From Xiphophorus maculatus (taxonomy: Eukaryota > Chordata > Actinopteri > Cyprinodontiformes > Poeciliidae): a DNA stretch of 64,000 nt. Shown here piece by piece: positions 1 through 11,566 of this stretch. The notes beneath the pieces are model-generated. The model was not told where the DNA came from. It searched no databases and saw nothing but the letters and a program-made list of their open reading frames with translations. The stretch lies in the NCBI RefSeq assembly GCF_002775205.1, contig NC_036457.1, positions 3,346,475 to 3,410,474 on the forward strand, given 5' to 3'. The position numbers and the translations under genes were made by a program. Each line of letters starts with the position of its first letter. Positions within the stretch are counted from its first letter, which is position 1.

Positions 1-732
1 AGGTAAAATTAATCATTTTTACAAGACAATTCAGTCCAGTCTCATGAAAAACATTAGAAATAGTTCCTTTCAGATTAATATTGTCATAAAGTTGCAAAGA
101 CGAACCCATCTCTGCGTGTCTAGTGATTGCTCAATCAGCTCTACCATGTCCTGCATATATGAATTTTTTAAAAATTGTGACATCTGATCCGTATTGTTCT
201 GTTTTCAAGTTTCACCTATGATGAAAAAACTACTGTTGGCTGAAAGTCCAGTGATCTATTCTGTCTCATCACAACTTCAGCACAACCTGTGCAATATTAA
301 AATACTTTAGTCTCCTTGGAGGCTCAACAAACCGCCTTTAACTGTACCATCAAACCCCAGAGCAGTGGAGTAATTAACTATTGATGCTGCATATGGACCA
401 AATCCTTGTTTCTTACAAAACTTTTCAGGAAAATAAAGAAAAGTCATCATTTAAAATGTGAAGTCATGAAGTCAGTAAATCTTTTTGGTTCTTTTTACTG
501 GATATTTAATGGAACCACAGAGAGATGTAGGATGTAGAGATGTAAAAACCAGCTTATTGTTCTGTGCTTGGCTTCGTACTGAGGGTCTGGGCCCTTGACT
601 ATTGAGAAATGATTCCTTTCTGACAAAATGTTTTTGATGTTCTGAAATATTTAAGTGTAACAAAACAGCAAAAACAGAATAAACCTGTTTTTTACGCGGC
701 TGTAAGCTTCAATTATTTCCACTTTCTCACAG

Positions 733-3499
733 GAAAACCTTTTGACACAATGCAGCCGACTAACTACGCCGTCTCCAACATCATCTGCTCCATGGTGTAC
801 GGCAGCAGATTTGAATACAGTGACCCAGAGTTCACATCAATGGTGGATCGAACCAACAGGAACATTCTGCTCAGCGGTTCTCTTTCCCTTCAGGTATTTA
901 ATGCAAAGACAGCAACATGCTGTAGGGTGGAGAAATCATTAACTTATATGAGAACTTCTTCTTTGAAAGCTTTACAACATGTTTCCACGCATCTTTAAAT
1001 GGGTCGCAAGGAGGAAGGAGTTCATAGAAATGGCTGTAGCCAATCAGAAGCAGAACTTCGCCCTCTTCAGGCGGTTAAAGGAGACGCTGAACCCGGAGAT
1101 GTGCAGAGGCTTTGTGGACGCCTTTCTGGTTCGCAAGCAGAACCTGGAGGTTTGCTCTTTCAGCTGAAATTATTTCAGAGTTCATCAGTTCAATCTGCTC
1201 ACTCTGCCCTCACATGACAGTTTATTGTGACTGTTATTGATATTCCTGTATTTCAGTGTTAAGTCATGAATATGTTGCTATATAACTTTCTAATACAACA
1301 CAAACCATGCATAAAGGAGTTCTATAGTTCAGCAGTGACCCAATATGATTTCATTTATAAGGAGACCTTATAAATAGGAACATTTGGTGATGTAATACAC
1401 AAAGAAACTAAATCTACAGCTGTTTAATTTCCCTGTTGTGGAAATATTTTTCACTTTCAGCACAGAACATGAGAGACGCATTTCTTTTTCCAACATTCAA
1501 AATGCAAAAAAGCTAAATTCCAGTGGGAACTCCAAACAAAATACATGTATGCTGTTTTATATTCTATCTTCTATGCCTGGTTTTATTGTAAAGCTTTTTT
1601 TATTATTATTTTCGCCTGTGGCTGTTAAAGCTGATGACAGGAATGTGCAGAATCATAATTATTTGTTCATCTGCAGGCATCTGGTAATAAAAACAGCCAC
1701 TTCCACAATGAGAACCTGCTAATGACGGTCACAAACTTATTCAGCGCCGGGACTGAAACAACATCCACCACTCTGAGATGGGGGCTTCTCCTCATGGCCA
1801 AATATCCAAAGATACAAGGTAAAAACTTTACCACCATCACAAGAACAAGAAGAAAATGTTTTAACAAAAGTTTATACTGAAATAGCGATGCTGCTGTGAA
1901 GAAGTGGTCATTATCTGGATGTTTTCCGTCTACCAGACCGGGTCCAGGAGGAGCTGAGGAGGGTGATAGGAGATCGGCAGGTTCAGGTTTCAGACAGGAA
2001 GAGTCTGCAGTTCACCGACGCCGTGATTCACGAGACACAAAGACTGGCCAGCATCGTTCCCACCGCGCTGCCTCACAGAACCAGCAGAGACATCACCTTC
2101 CAGGGTTCCTTTATCAAGAAGGTCTGGCTGGAAAAAAATTATCTGAATTTATATCAAACCAGGAAAAGCAAGTATACTAACATAATGTCACATTATACAG
2201 TAATTCTGCAGTCAAATTACAGTACAGACCAAAAGTTTGGACACACCTTTTCATTCAATGAGTTTCCTTTATTTTCATGACTATTGACATTGTAGATTCA
2301 CTCTGAAGGCATCAAAACTATGAATAACACATGTGGAAATATGCACTAAACAAAAAAGTGTAAAACAATTGAAAATACCCCTTATATTCTAGTTTCTTCA
2401 AAGTAGCAACCTTTTGCTGTGATTACTGCTTTGCACACACTCTGCATTTTCTCGATGAGCTTCAAGAGGTCGTCACCTGAAATGGTTTTCACTTCATAGG
2501 TGAGCCTTGTCAGGTTAATAAGTGGGATTTCTTGCCTTATAAATAGTCATGAAAATAAAGAAAACCCATTGAATTAGAAGGTGTGTCCAAATGTTTGGTC
2601 TGTACTGTATGTGGTTTTACAGACGTTTTTACAGCTCAAAGAAAAGAAGACATTTTTGGTGTGTTGGAGAAATGATTGATCTAAAATGTTCAGGATTGTA
2701 ACTCCAGAGGATCAGACAGGATGTTGCTGTGTGAAAACCTGCAGAGTGCAGTTTGAGTGCTGGTCTATTTCAGGGAAGATGATTTGGAAACGGAGTTGGT
2801 GCTACTGGTGGGACTGAGGACCTCTGGTGGAAAAAAAGAGGAATGCACAGAAATCAGCGTCTGAACATTTTGGGAGTGATTATGTCTGTTTTCTCTGTAC
2901 ATGCCTGGATAATTTTGATTAAATATTTTGTCTCAACCTTCAGCAACATTTCCTCTGTCAGTTATGGATTCAAGAGCCTGGAATTAGCTTGAACTATTTT
3001 CAAAAGACTGGATTATTTGACTGAGATGCAGTAATGCAGTTTGTTACTCTTAACAGATAAAATATCTGCTGTTTCCATATTTTGTCTGCTGCAGGGAACC
3101 ACAGTCTATCCCCTCCTGACTTCCGTCCTGCATGACCCCAGTGAGTGGGAGAAACCCCACAGCTTTCATCCTGCTCACTTTCTGGACAAAGATGGCAAAT
3201 TTGTAAAGCGTGACGCCTTCCTGCCGTTTTCTGCCGGTGTGTGTTGGTTCAGGAATCTGTCTGCTTTTAGACAGGAAGCCTCTTACGTTTTTGTCTTCAA
3301 CTCTCCTTCAGGTCGCAGGATCTGCCTCGGAGAGAGTTTAGCCAGGATGGAGCTGTTCATCTTCTTCACCACCCTGCTGCAGCACTTCCGCTTCACTCCG
3401 GCACCAGGAGTTAGAGAAGACGACCTGGACCTGACGCCACGCGGAGGCATCACTCTCAGCCCGATGCCTCATCTACTGTGTGCTGTTCCTCAGATATGA
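733..3499 (+). CDS. cyp2k: CYP2K-like cytochrome P450, gene A, exons 4-9 (5' end outside window)
   Basis: Six exons are seen: 733-893, 970-1149, 1677-1818, 1937-2121, 3095-3236 and 3312-3499, all with AG/GT borders and the phases and sizes shared with the complete neighbour at 5703. Exons 1-3 would lie left of position 1; nothing in 1-732 looks like exon 3, so that stretch is read as intron 3. Visible P450 landmarks are the I-helix motif [13 protein letters not shown] (exon 6), the K-helix ExxR as HETQR (exon 7) and the haem loop [11 protein letters not shown] with its cysteine ligand split over exons 8 and 9. Known family role: haem monooxygenase on the ER membrane, taking electrons from P450 reductase. 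Intron 7 carries a Tc1-like element. A polyadenylation signal AATAAA lies at 3621. The subfamily call rests on resemblance to trout CYP2K1 as I remember it; the exact paralogue name is not knowable here. Confidence 0.9.
2220..2607. mobile_element. Tc1/mariner-type non-autonomous element (MITE) in intron 7 of gene A
   Basis: The ends are inverted repeats: the left begins CAGTACAGACCAAAAGTTTG and the right ends with its complement with few mismatches. TA dinucleotides flank both ends (2218-2219 and 2608-2609), the target duplication used by Tc1/mariner. The 388-bp body has no transposase reading frame, so it is an internally deleted copy mobilised in trans. These ends resemble a Tc1-like family that I recall as widespread in fish genomes; that part is memory and was not searched. 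Confidence 0.85.
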
Positions 3500-5702
3500 A
3501 GAAGAATCAACAGTTCATGCAAAGCTTTATTTTATGAATCTCTATGTCAGAGTGTGACAGAGAACAATCTCCCAAAACTATATTTGTAAAACAGACACTG
3601 TTCGTGCTTATTAATTAATGAATAAAAATCATGCAATAAGTCTAAATAAATCATAAAAAAGAATTTTAGTTAAATGTTTCGTGACATGTGGCTAAGCTAA
3701 GCTTATCCCAGAATAAGATTAAAATTACAAAAAAGAATCAAAATGATGGCTGGGTTTTTATTTTTTATTTTAACAAATAAAAATTTGTAAAGTGTGGCAG
3801 GCATTTATGTTCTGAGTTAATATGTTGCAGAAGCAACTTTAGCTGCAACTGGAGCTGCAAGTCTTACATGGAAAGTTTTGATTTGGATATTTGGGAGGAA
3901 ACATCAGAAGGCTTCATGTTCTGGTATGAAACCTAAATCAACTGTAATCACTGACTAAATGACCTCTGAAGGGAATTTCAATAAAGAGTATCTGACAAAA
4001 AGAAGCTGAATACAAATGTACGTCATGCTATGTATTACTTTATTTTAATTTTTCCCTTCATAATTGTGCTCAACCTTATGTTTGCCAATCACATAAAATC
4101 CCAATAACATACAATATTCTTACATATTACTTTATTACGTCTTAAATGGTGCTATCTAGATAAAGTTTGACTTACATATTTGCTAGAGAGTAATTAAGTT
4201 AAACCTGTTGAGGAAAACAAATTACAAGAGAATACATTTATTCCTGACCATAAAGTAATTATGTTGTCTACCAGAAGCAATAAAATGATGATTAAGTCAA
4301 CTGATCAACTCTCTCCTTACCTTTCTCCTAAATACCTTTGTCCCACTGCTGATTATCTCAAAGCATGTATAATAATCTACAGGCACACACTCTTTTTTAT
4401 TTCTTGGAAAGCTGACTGGCAACAACAATGACTTTCACAATTTGAACTGTCTGATCCCTTGATGCATGCAATCAACCCAGAAATGAAGGGAATATTTAAA
4501 GTTCATCTTTGTCATGTTTGGGTCGATCTGGACCAATTAGACCCATTTACTTAGGAAGACCCTTTACCAAACTCAAACAGAAAATATGACAAAACATATG
4601 CTTTTAGGAGTAAATGTCTTCAAACCCAGGAAGTCTCAGAGAAGGAGGAAGCATAATGCTCTTGTCTCTGTCATTGACGGTTTTACTGGTGTTTTGCACA
4701 AACTGGAATATTAATGATGAAATATCCAACTTCCAAGAATAAATCAGGAAGATGAACCGACGGGTGAGGCGCTCAGTGAATGTCTCAGGTAGTAACAACG
4801 TTGCACATTTTGAAGTATCACAATAGAAAAGATTGATGGTATTGGCAAAATATAAAATAACGTTTTAAGCTTCACAAAAAAATGTTTTCATGCTCGTTTG
4901 AGGCTTTTGGTTTTTCCTTAAGAGTTAAAGCACTTAAGGGGAAATGGACACACAGTTATCAAAAAAGTTCAGATGTCTAGAATGATCCCATCCTCTGGGG
5001 GTCTGTGCCACGCCAGAGGCACGAAATTCAAAAAATGTCAAGGATTATCTCCATTTTTCTAAGATCTCTTTCTAGGTTGCAGCTTCTACTTCCTGTTTAT
5101 CACAGTCCTGCGTAACATCAACATCTGACGAAATTACGCTTTGTGTAGCCTGGCTAATGAAGGATCTTTAACATTATTAATGATCCTGCAAAATTCAGAT
5201 GAGCTGATGATTAACTCCTACCAGTAGCAAGAAAGGGCCAAACTAAAGGAAGGCACCAAAGCCGTGATCATGGAGGAAGCCTGGAGAAACCCAGATCTAC
5301 CAGAGATCCCAGGTTCAGACAGCACAAAGACGCTGCAGGTACAAACCAGCACAATCTCACAATACTAGGAGGAAAGGAATACATGAAACGCAATAACTAA
5401 TTGGCTGTGGGACTTCCTGTTACAAACAAACAAAATGCACAACCAACCATACATTGTGATCACTGACAAGCAGCAGAAGACAGTGATTGTGACTGAGGAG
5501 CTATAGAAGACAATAGAAACATTAAAAAGAGAGAGACTTTATCATGTGTGTAGGTGGTGTCACAGACTAAAGTCCTGATTGTTTATGAGTGTTACGTAAG
5601 ACTTGTGTCGTTATAAAACTGCTCTCTGACTCAGTTCAACACAACAGCGTTGCTCTCTTTAGTGAAAGCAGTTTGATCCTGTGTACGGTTTGCTTTAGTA
5701 TC
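3500..5702. other. Intergenic region between genes A and B
   Basis: AT-rich DNA with the 3' UTR of gene A at its start (AATAAA at 3621). I find no exon-like block, tRNA or clear transposon. A short open stretch at 5231-5380 is not convincing as a gene. No TATA box or exact HNF4 motif is evident in front of gene B. Confidence 0.6.
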
Positions 5703-8700
5703 ATGGGAATGTTGGATATTTTGCTCCAGGACTCCATTTCTTTCTCTCTGTTTGTGGGTCTTGTAGTTCTTCTGATTTATTTCACTGCCTCATCAATATT
5801 CAGATCCCAATGGCAGAAAAACGAGCCACCAGGACCCACACCGCTTCCCTTCCTTGGGAATATGCTGCAGATTGACTTGAAGAAACCCTACAAAACATTA
5901 ATGGAGGTGAGACAGATACTTTTGTCCACTAAATTCTTTTTCCTTAAACCAATTTTATTTTCTTCTACTAGTTCTACAGGAAATATGGGCCAGTTTTCAC
6001 TATTTATCTGGGTCCTAAAAAAGTGGTGGTCCTGGCAGGATACAAGGCAGTGAAGGAGGCGCTGGTCACCCACGACGATGTGTTTGGGGACAGAGATCCA
6101 CTGCTGATTTTTCAGGAACTCAGTAAAGGACACGGTAATGACAGAAATGAGTAGGTTTTTAATCCTCAGCACCTTTTTTCAGTCCATTAATAATCTTGTT
6201 CTTTGCATAAGGCGTAATCTGGAACAATGGAGATGCTTGGAAAGAAATGCGCCGCTTCTCTTTGACCAACCTACGAGACTTTGGGATGGGGAAGAAGGTC
6301 TGTGAGGATAAAATCATTGAAGAATCTCAACACCTCATTGAAGTGTTTAAAAAACATAAAGGTAAAAAAAAATCTCACTAATGATATCTAGAGATGATGC
6401 AGCAAAATATATTCTGATTTCTTCCCCTGGACTCCAGGAAAGGCTTTTGATACATCCCAGTCCTTAGGCTACGCTGTCTCTAACATCATCTGCTCCATGG
6501 TTTATGGCAGCAGATTTGAATATGATGATCCAGAGTTTACATCTATGGTAAACAGAACAACTAAAGGTGCAATCATGTTTGGCTCTCCCTCAATACAAGT
6601 AAGTTTGCACTTTTATATTTTAAACCAGTTTAATTCTGCAGAATATTTATCTATTAATTAGAAAAACATTCTTCTCTATATCACAGGCCTACAATACCTT
6701 CCCCACACTTTTCAAAAGGAGTGCCAACAGAAGGATCCTTCTGGAGATGAATGCTGCCAGTCAAAAACAAAACCTTGCCCTCTTCAGTAATTTGAAAGAA
6801 ACCCTCAACCCACAGATGTGCAGAGGATTAGCGGACGCCTTTCTGGTTCAGAAGCAGAAACTGGAGGTTAGGAGATGGAGAAACTTAGGAAATTGTTTAA
6901 AGTGTATGAAAAATATACCAACATTAACTTTGGTTCATCATTTCTAGTCATGTAATATTTGTTATGCATGTGACAGTGAGGCAGTAATAGACTGTCAGGT
7001 TTAACTGAAGCAGTTAACCAATGTCAGAAGGCTGGTTGTTTTTCTACAGTGTTGGAAAAAAATATAATAGATCGATCATATTGGTAAACGGGGCGCCGTT
7101 ATGAAGAAACAAATCCAGCTAAAGTTATTTTCTAAGTATTAATTTAAGATACATTTGTTTAGACTGCATGAAGCTGCATCACATCCAGCTGCTGTTCTGT
7201 GTTTGTGTGCAGGAAGCTGGAGTTGTTAACAGTCAGTTCCATGATGACAACCTTTACACAACCGTCTTAAACCTGTTTGCTGCTGGTACTGAGACCACCT
7301 CCACTACACTCAGGTGGTGTCTCCTGTTCATGGCCAAGTTCCCACAAATACAGGGTAAAGATCTCTGCTCTCCACACAAACACACAAACAAGCTGCTTCA
7401 ACAGCAAATTACCACTGGAACCAAACTGGGATTTCCTGAGAATGTAATCAGTTGATCTGTTTTCTTTCTCAACAAGACAAAGTTCAGGAAGAGCTGAGGC
7501 AAGTCATAGGAGACCGTCAGGTTCAGGTGGCAGACAGGAAAAACCTTCCTTACACTGACGCCGTTCTCCACGAAACCCAGAGGATGGCAAGCATCATTCC
7601 AATGTCACTTCCACACAAAACCACTCGGGACATCACATTCCAGGGTCATTTCATCAAGAAGGTAGGACTGGGTGAAATACGTTTTATAAAACAGCAAAGA
7701 TCTCCTGTCTGAGTCCTTTCAGTTGGTCAGTTACTGCTTTCAAACTCAACCCAAAGCAGCTATTAAGCAACATAATTTATTTTGTGGAGCCATTTCACTG
7801 CTGTTGGTTGTGTATGTAATAATGACAGAGGAAGACTCCCTCATCAGTTTAATCTTCACATCAAATTAAAGATGAAGATGGAGAGAAACTCTTTACCGTC
7901 AGAAATAACACGAGGCTTTCAGCTTTGAAAGCTGCTGAGCTATTAGCTGCTAGTAGCAATTTTTGTTGCCGGCTTTCTTTACTAGCAGTAAAAGTGCAAT
8001 GTGCAATGCAAAGATGGATGTTGGGTTGAAAAGTGACTGCAAATTGTTCAACTTTAATTCAAATTATTTGGGAGAGAGTTGAAACTCAGGAGTGTTGCTG
8101 AACATGAATCCACAGACAGACAGAAAAGGTCAAACATTAGGAATGACGTCCCAAGGCCCCGACCTCAATATTTGTGGATCATGTTCAAAAACTAGATCTG
8201 GGTCAATAAACCAATCAGTTTATTGGAAATTCTGCAATTCTCCTAAGGTTTGTCTAACATCCCCTCAGTACTATGTATGGTTACATAGTTTTACAAAAAA
8301 TTGGGAAGATGATATTATTCATAAATGTTACAATGATGACATCAGGTGTGACATATCTCCTATCTCCCTGTCATTTGTGTTTAGTGTGAGCATTAACTGC
8401 TCTAAAAATGGCTAAAGATTACATTAGCATAATAAGTACATGTTAATACCACTTTGAAAATGTTAGCCAGCAAGATTTACACTCTAAACAGTCCTTCACA
8501 GTAAATACAGTCCTAGCAGCAGCGTTTGTTTCAGCCGGTAATCTGGTGTGATTTCTGCAGGGAACTACAGTTTATCCTCTACTGATGTCTGTCCTCTGTG
8601 ATGAGACTGAGTGGGAAAAACCTCACACCTTTAACCCTCCACACTTTCTGGACAAGGATGGAAAGTTCAGGAAGCGAGATGCCTTCATCCCATTTTCTGC

Positions 8701-8969
8701 AGGTTTGTAGGTTGATTAAAGCCTGTTCAGATTAAATATGTTGATAAAATGTCGTACTAATATTATATTTGTCCCTCTCAGGTCGCAGGATTTGTCTCGG
8801 AGAGAGTCTGGCCAGGATGGAGCTCTTCATTTTCTTCTCCACCCTCCTGCAGCACTTCCATTTCTCTCCTCCACCTGGAGTTTCAGAGGATGAACTAGAG
8901 CTGACGCCGCACACGGGCATCACGCTCACACCGTTACCTCATAAGCTCTGTGCTGCTTCCCGCATGTGA
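5703..8969 (+). CDS. cyp2k: CYP2K-like cytochrome P450, gene B (complete, 9 exons)
   Basis: Exons: 5703-5906, 5972-6134, 6212-6361, 6438-6598, 6687-6866, 7213-7354, 7477-7661, 8561-8702, 8782-8969. They sum to 1515 bases, 504 residues, the normal CYP2 length, with no internal stop. The N-terminus is a hydrophobic ER anchor (about residues 3-28) followed by the proline-rich hinge EPPGPTPLP. Next come the C-helix WKEMRR (haem propionate contact), the I-helix [13 protein letters not shown], the K-helix HETQR and the haem loop [11 protein letters not shown] with Cys447 as iron ligand. I chose the ATG at 5703; a second in-frame ATG lies six bases on. Compared with genes C-G it lacks one codon in exon 1 and one in exon 5 and is clearly diverged from them, so it is an older paralogue. 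Polyadenylation signals are at 8974 and 9033. Confidence 0.93.
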
Positions 8970-9725
8970 CGAAAATAAACATGTTTCTATGTGTGGAGGC
9001 TGTGAGGCAAAGATTATCAACAAACAACATGAAATAAACATTTTATTTCTATGTGTAATCATCAGACTGTGATAAAAGTGTATTAAACACCAACATCCAA
9101 AAATCATATTTTTGGTGATAGATATGAATTCAAACAAATATTTTTGGAATTGCTTCCTTTTTTTTTTTTAAATGACTTTATATGTCACAGCAGACAAATG
9201 GTTCAACAGACACACTCACTGATTTATTATGGACAGTTTATCTATAGAGATTTGAACAAAGAGAAAATATGTTACTTGTTTAAAAAGAGCATCAGAATGT
9301 GGAAGAGAAATTATTAATATGACTTTTAATGTCTCAACACACACACACACCAAAACACATGACTGGTCATGTCACCATATGAACAAACCAATCATTGTGA
9401 TTTTGTTGACATGTCATTGTTTCAGACAGAATATGATCTCACTGTGAAATAATAATGATTTCCCTGCTGAACTGGACCAGACCTCAGAGCCTGAATAAAA
9501 CTGGCAACAGAGTGTTAGCATCCAGCATCAGGAGCTAAAGTTAGCTCTATTTATCTTTTATGGACTGAAATAATCCATCTTTATACATGAAAATAAAAAA
9601 ACAAACTAAAAGATTACAAACTTAAAGATAAGTATCTGAACTAAATCTATTTGCAAAACCTCACTTTTTTCTAAGTGTTTCAACTACATACTGTTAACAA
9701 CAATATGAGGAAATGCTGCATCTGT

Positions 9726-9739
9726 CCACTAGGTGGCAG
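9726..9739 (+). promoter_or_regulatory. CTCF-like core motif, spacer before gene C
   Basis: CCACTAGGTGGCAG fits the published CTCF core CCASYAGRKGGCRS at all 14 positions. It lies 1.8 kb before the gene C start and recurs at the matching place in every later unit. Occupancy is inference. Confidence 0.5.
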
Positions 9740-10349
9740 CTGAGCAAAATAAAAACACCTCAGATCATAAATGATCTAAGAAAATACAAATAAATGTTTG
9801 TAAAATATGACAATAACAAAACATGTCCTTCTATCGCTCTAAGTATTTACATGCTACAGTCTACACCAGGAAATGAGCAAAAAAAACAAAGGAAAAAATG
9901 ACCTGAGCATCAAGAACTAACATAAAGTTTCCTCTGATTTTCTACCTGAACTGTATTGATTTTTCATCAGTAACGTTCCTCTGGTTTAAAAGCTTGCACC
10001 CTATCGGTATCCCTGTGATATTTTACAAATCAACAAATTCTGTCTCAAGTTAAAAATATCAAGTGTAAAATGTAACATTTTAGCTCTGGTGTGACCTAAA
10101 AGATCAGGATTCAGCTTCCAAGGGATGGAAAAACAGTCTGCGCTAAATAAACATTCATGTTGTGCAACAAGAATATCAAAGTTTACTGTGAATCTTTTAC
10201 CTTGGTAATCTATTATACTTTGAACTAAATAAATGATTGTCAGACGGTTCAGAACAGCTCAAACATGTTTGCATATAATGCAGCACAACATCCTCAGCCT
10301 GGATAGTTTCTTGTTTTTATTTTTTATTTTATTTTTATTTTTTGCAATA

Positions 10350-10430
10350 AAGTGCAAGTTTTAATATCTGTCGCCTTAAGATTATTTAATCTTAAGGTGA
10401 CAGAATAAAACAATATTAAAACTTGAACTT
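10350..10430. repeat. Long two-part foldback (hairpin) upstream of gene C
   Basis: Inner arms 10367-10384 and 10387-10404 pair over 18 bases with one G-T type mismatch and a 2-base loop. Outer arms 10350-10367 and 10413-10430 pair with one mismatch, separated on the right by an 8-base bulge. The homologous DNA before gene D has only the right-hand part, so the foldback arose or was lost after duplication. Confidence 0.7.
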
Positions 10431-11489
10431 TAGGGCCAAATATTGGAGATATATGATTATGCAGTTTAGAAGAAGTGCAAAATAAGATTAAACTGCTCAC
10501 TTTGAAGTCAAAAACTGTAAAATGTTGCAACTTCAGGGATCATAAAATGTCTTAGGAAACAGACTAATTTTAAAAAATGTTTTTGTTAGTTTGGGTATGA
10601 CTCTGTAGAAATGAGATTTTTTCTTATGAAGGTGTAGAAACCTGATGCCGTCTAAGATCATATTGAAACAGGACAAAACAGAGGGCAAAACACCTAAACT
10701 GTCTGGTTTCAATGCAGTGGAGCAAACGATCTACATGCAGTTATAAACTTAACAAATCCTAATATAAATGTATATTTATACATACATATAGGTTCTGGTG
10801 GTCTATAGCCACCACAACCTTTAGGGTCTGAAAACATTTTCTGTGGAAAGAGTCAAAATCACATGTGAGCATTTCATGTGTGTTCTCCATGCAGGAGACA
10901 TTTTAATGTTGTGTTTACCCAGAAAGACTGAACTGAAGGGCTTGGTGTATCTGAAAAAAACCGCAGGCATCCGATCAAAGATGTGGCGTCCTTTTATTAT
11001 CATTCAACTTACAATTCTTGATGCAGCAAAACAAACCAGTAAACAGAAAATATCAAACTTAGAACTCCTTTCTGATAATACAGTTGCTACAACTACTGAA
11101 CTACTGCAAAAACTATATGAAAAACATGTTCTGCCCCCTTCTAGAACATTCCCACCCATTAAGGCTCTGATAGGTTGTTGTCGACCATGATTGACAGGCA
11201 GACCAGCCAATCACGGTTCAGACAAGCCTACAAGGCGAAGTCCAGCGAAGCTGTGGTATTTTCCACAAAGACGTTTCCATGAAGTAATCAGAAAAGATAT
11301 GTGCATGTGTGTTTTTGAAGAGTGTTAAACTTCAAAAAATTTTCTTTTGGCTCATTTTGTTTCTTAATATGCACAACTTACTTGGGTTGTTTCTGACATC
11401 TGATATAAAATACTGCATATACATTTTTTTGGAAAAAAAAAATCTGAACTGCCTGCTGCAAACCACATGCTCCACCTCCACCTGTACCT

Positions 11490-11498
11490 TGGACTTTG
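11490..11498 (-). promoter_or_regulatory. HNF4-specific motif in gene C proximal promoter
   Basis: TGGACTTTG is the exact complement of CAAAGTCCA, the motif described as specific to HNF4 nuclear receptors. It sits about 70 bp before the ATG, in a context conserved in genes C-G. HNF4 is a known driver of hepatic CYP genes. No TATA box is obvious. Confidence 0.55.
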
Positions 11499-11566
11499 CT
11501 TCAAATCAAATATATGTCCTAAAGTAAAGCTGGTGCACAGCAGCAGGTATTAAACGTGTTGCAGTG

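Larger units (their letters stand above)
8970..11566. other. Intergenic region between genes B and C
   Basis: Starts with the gene B 3' UTR. From about 9690 it is a diverged homologue of the DNA upstream of genes D-G, so the ancestral duplication included about 1.9 kb of upstream sequence. Relative to those copies it has a long foldback at 10350-10430, an insert of about 500 bp (roughly 10835-11335) of unknown origin, and no SINE at the position where D-G carry one. A short CA repeat lies near 9340 and AT-rich low-complexity DNA near 10315. No gene is seen. Confidence 0.6.

Noticed and set aside
1-732. Searched for exons 1-3 of gene A
   Set aside because: No WKEMRR-type exon or hinge-coding exon is present; the stretch is intronic and the missing exons lie outside the window.
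1667-1867. Minus-strand open frame over gene A exon 6
   Set aside because: Shadow of the conserved I-helix exon on the other strand.
5231-5380. Short open stretch before gene B
   Set aside because: Bounded by stops close on both sides, under 50 codons, no recognisable family and no splice context that I trust.
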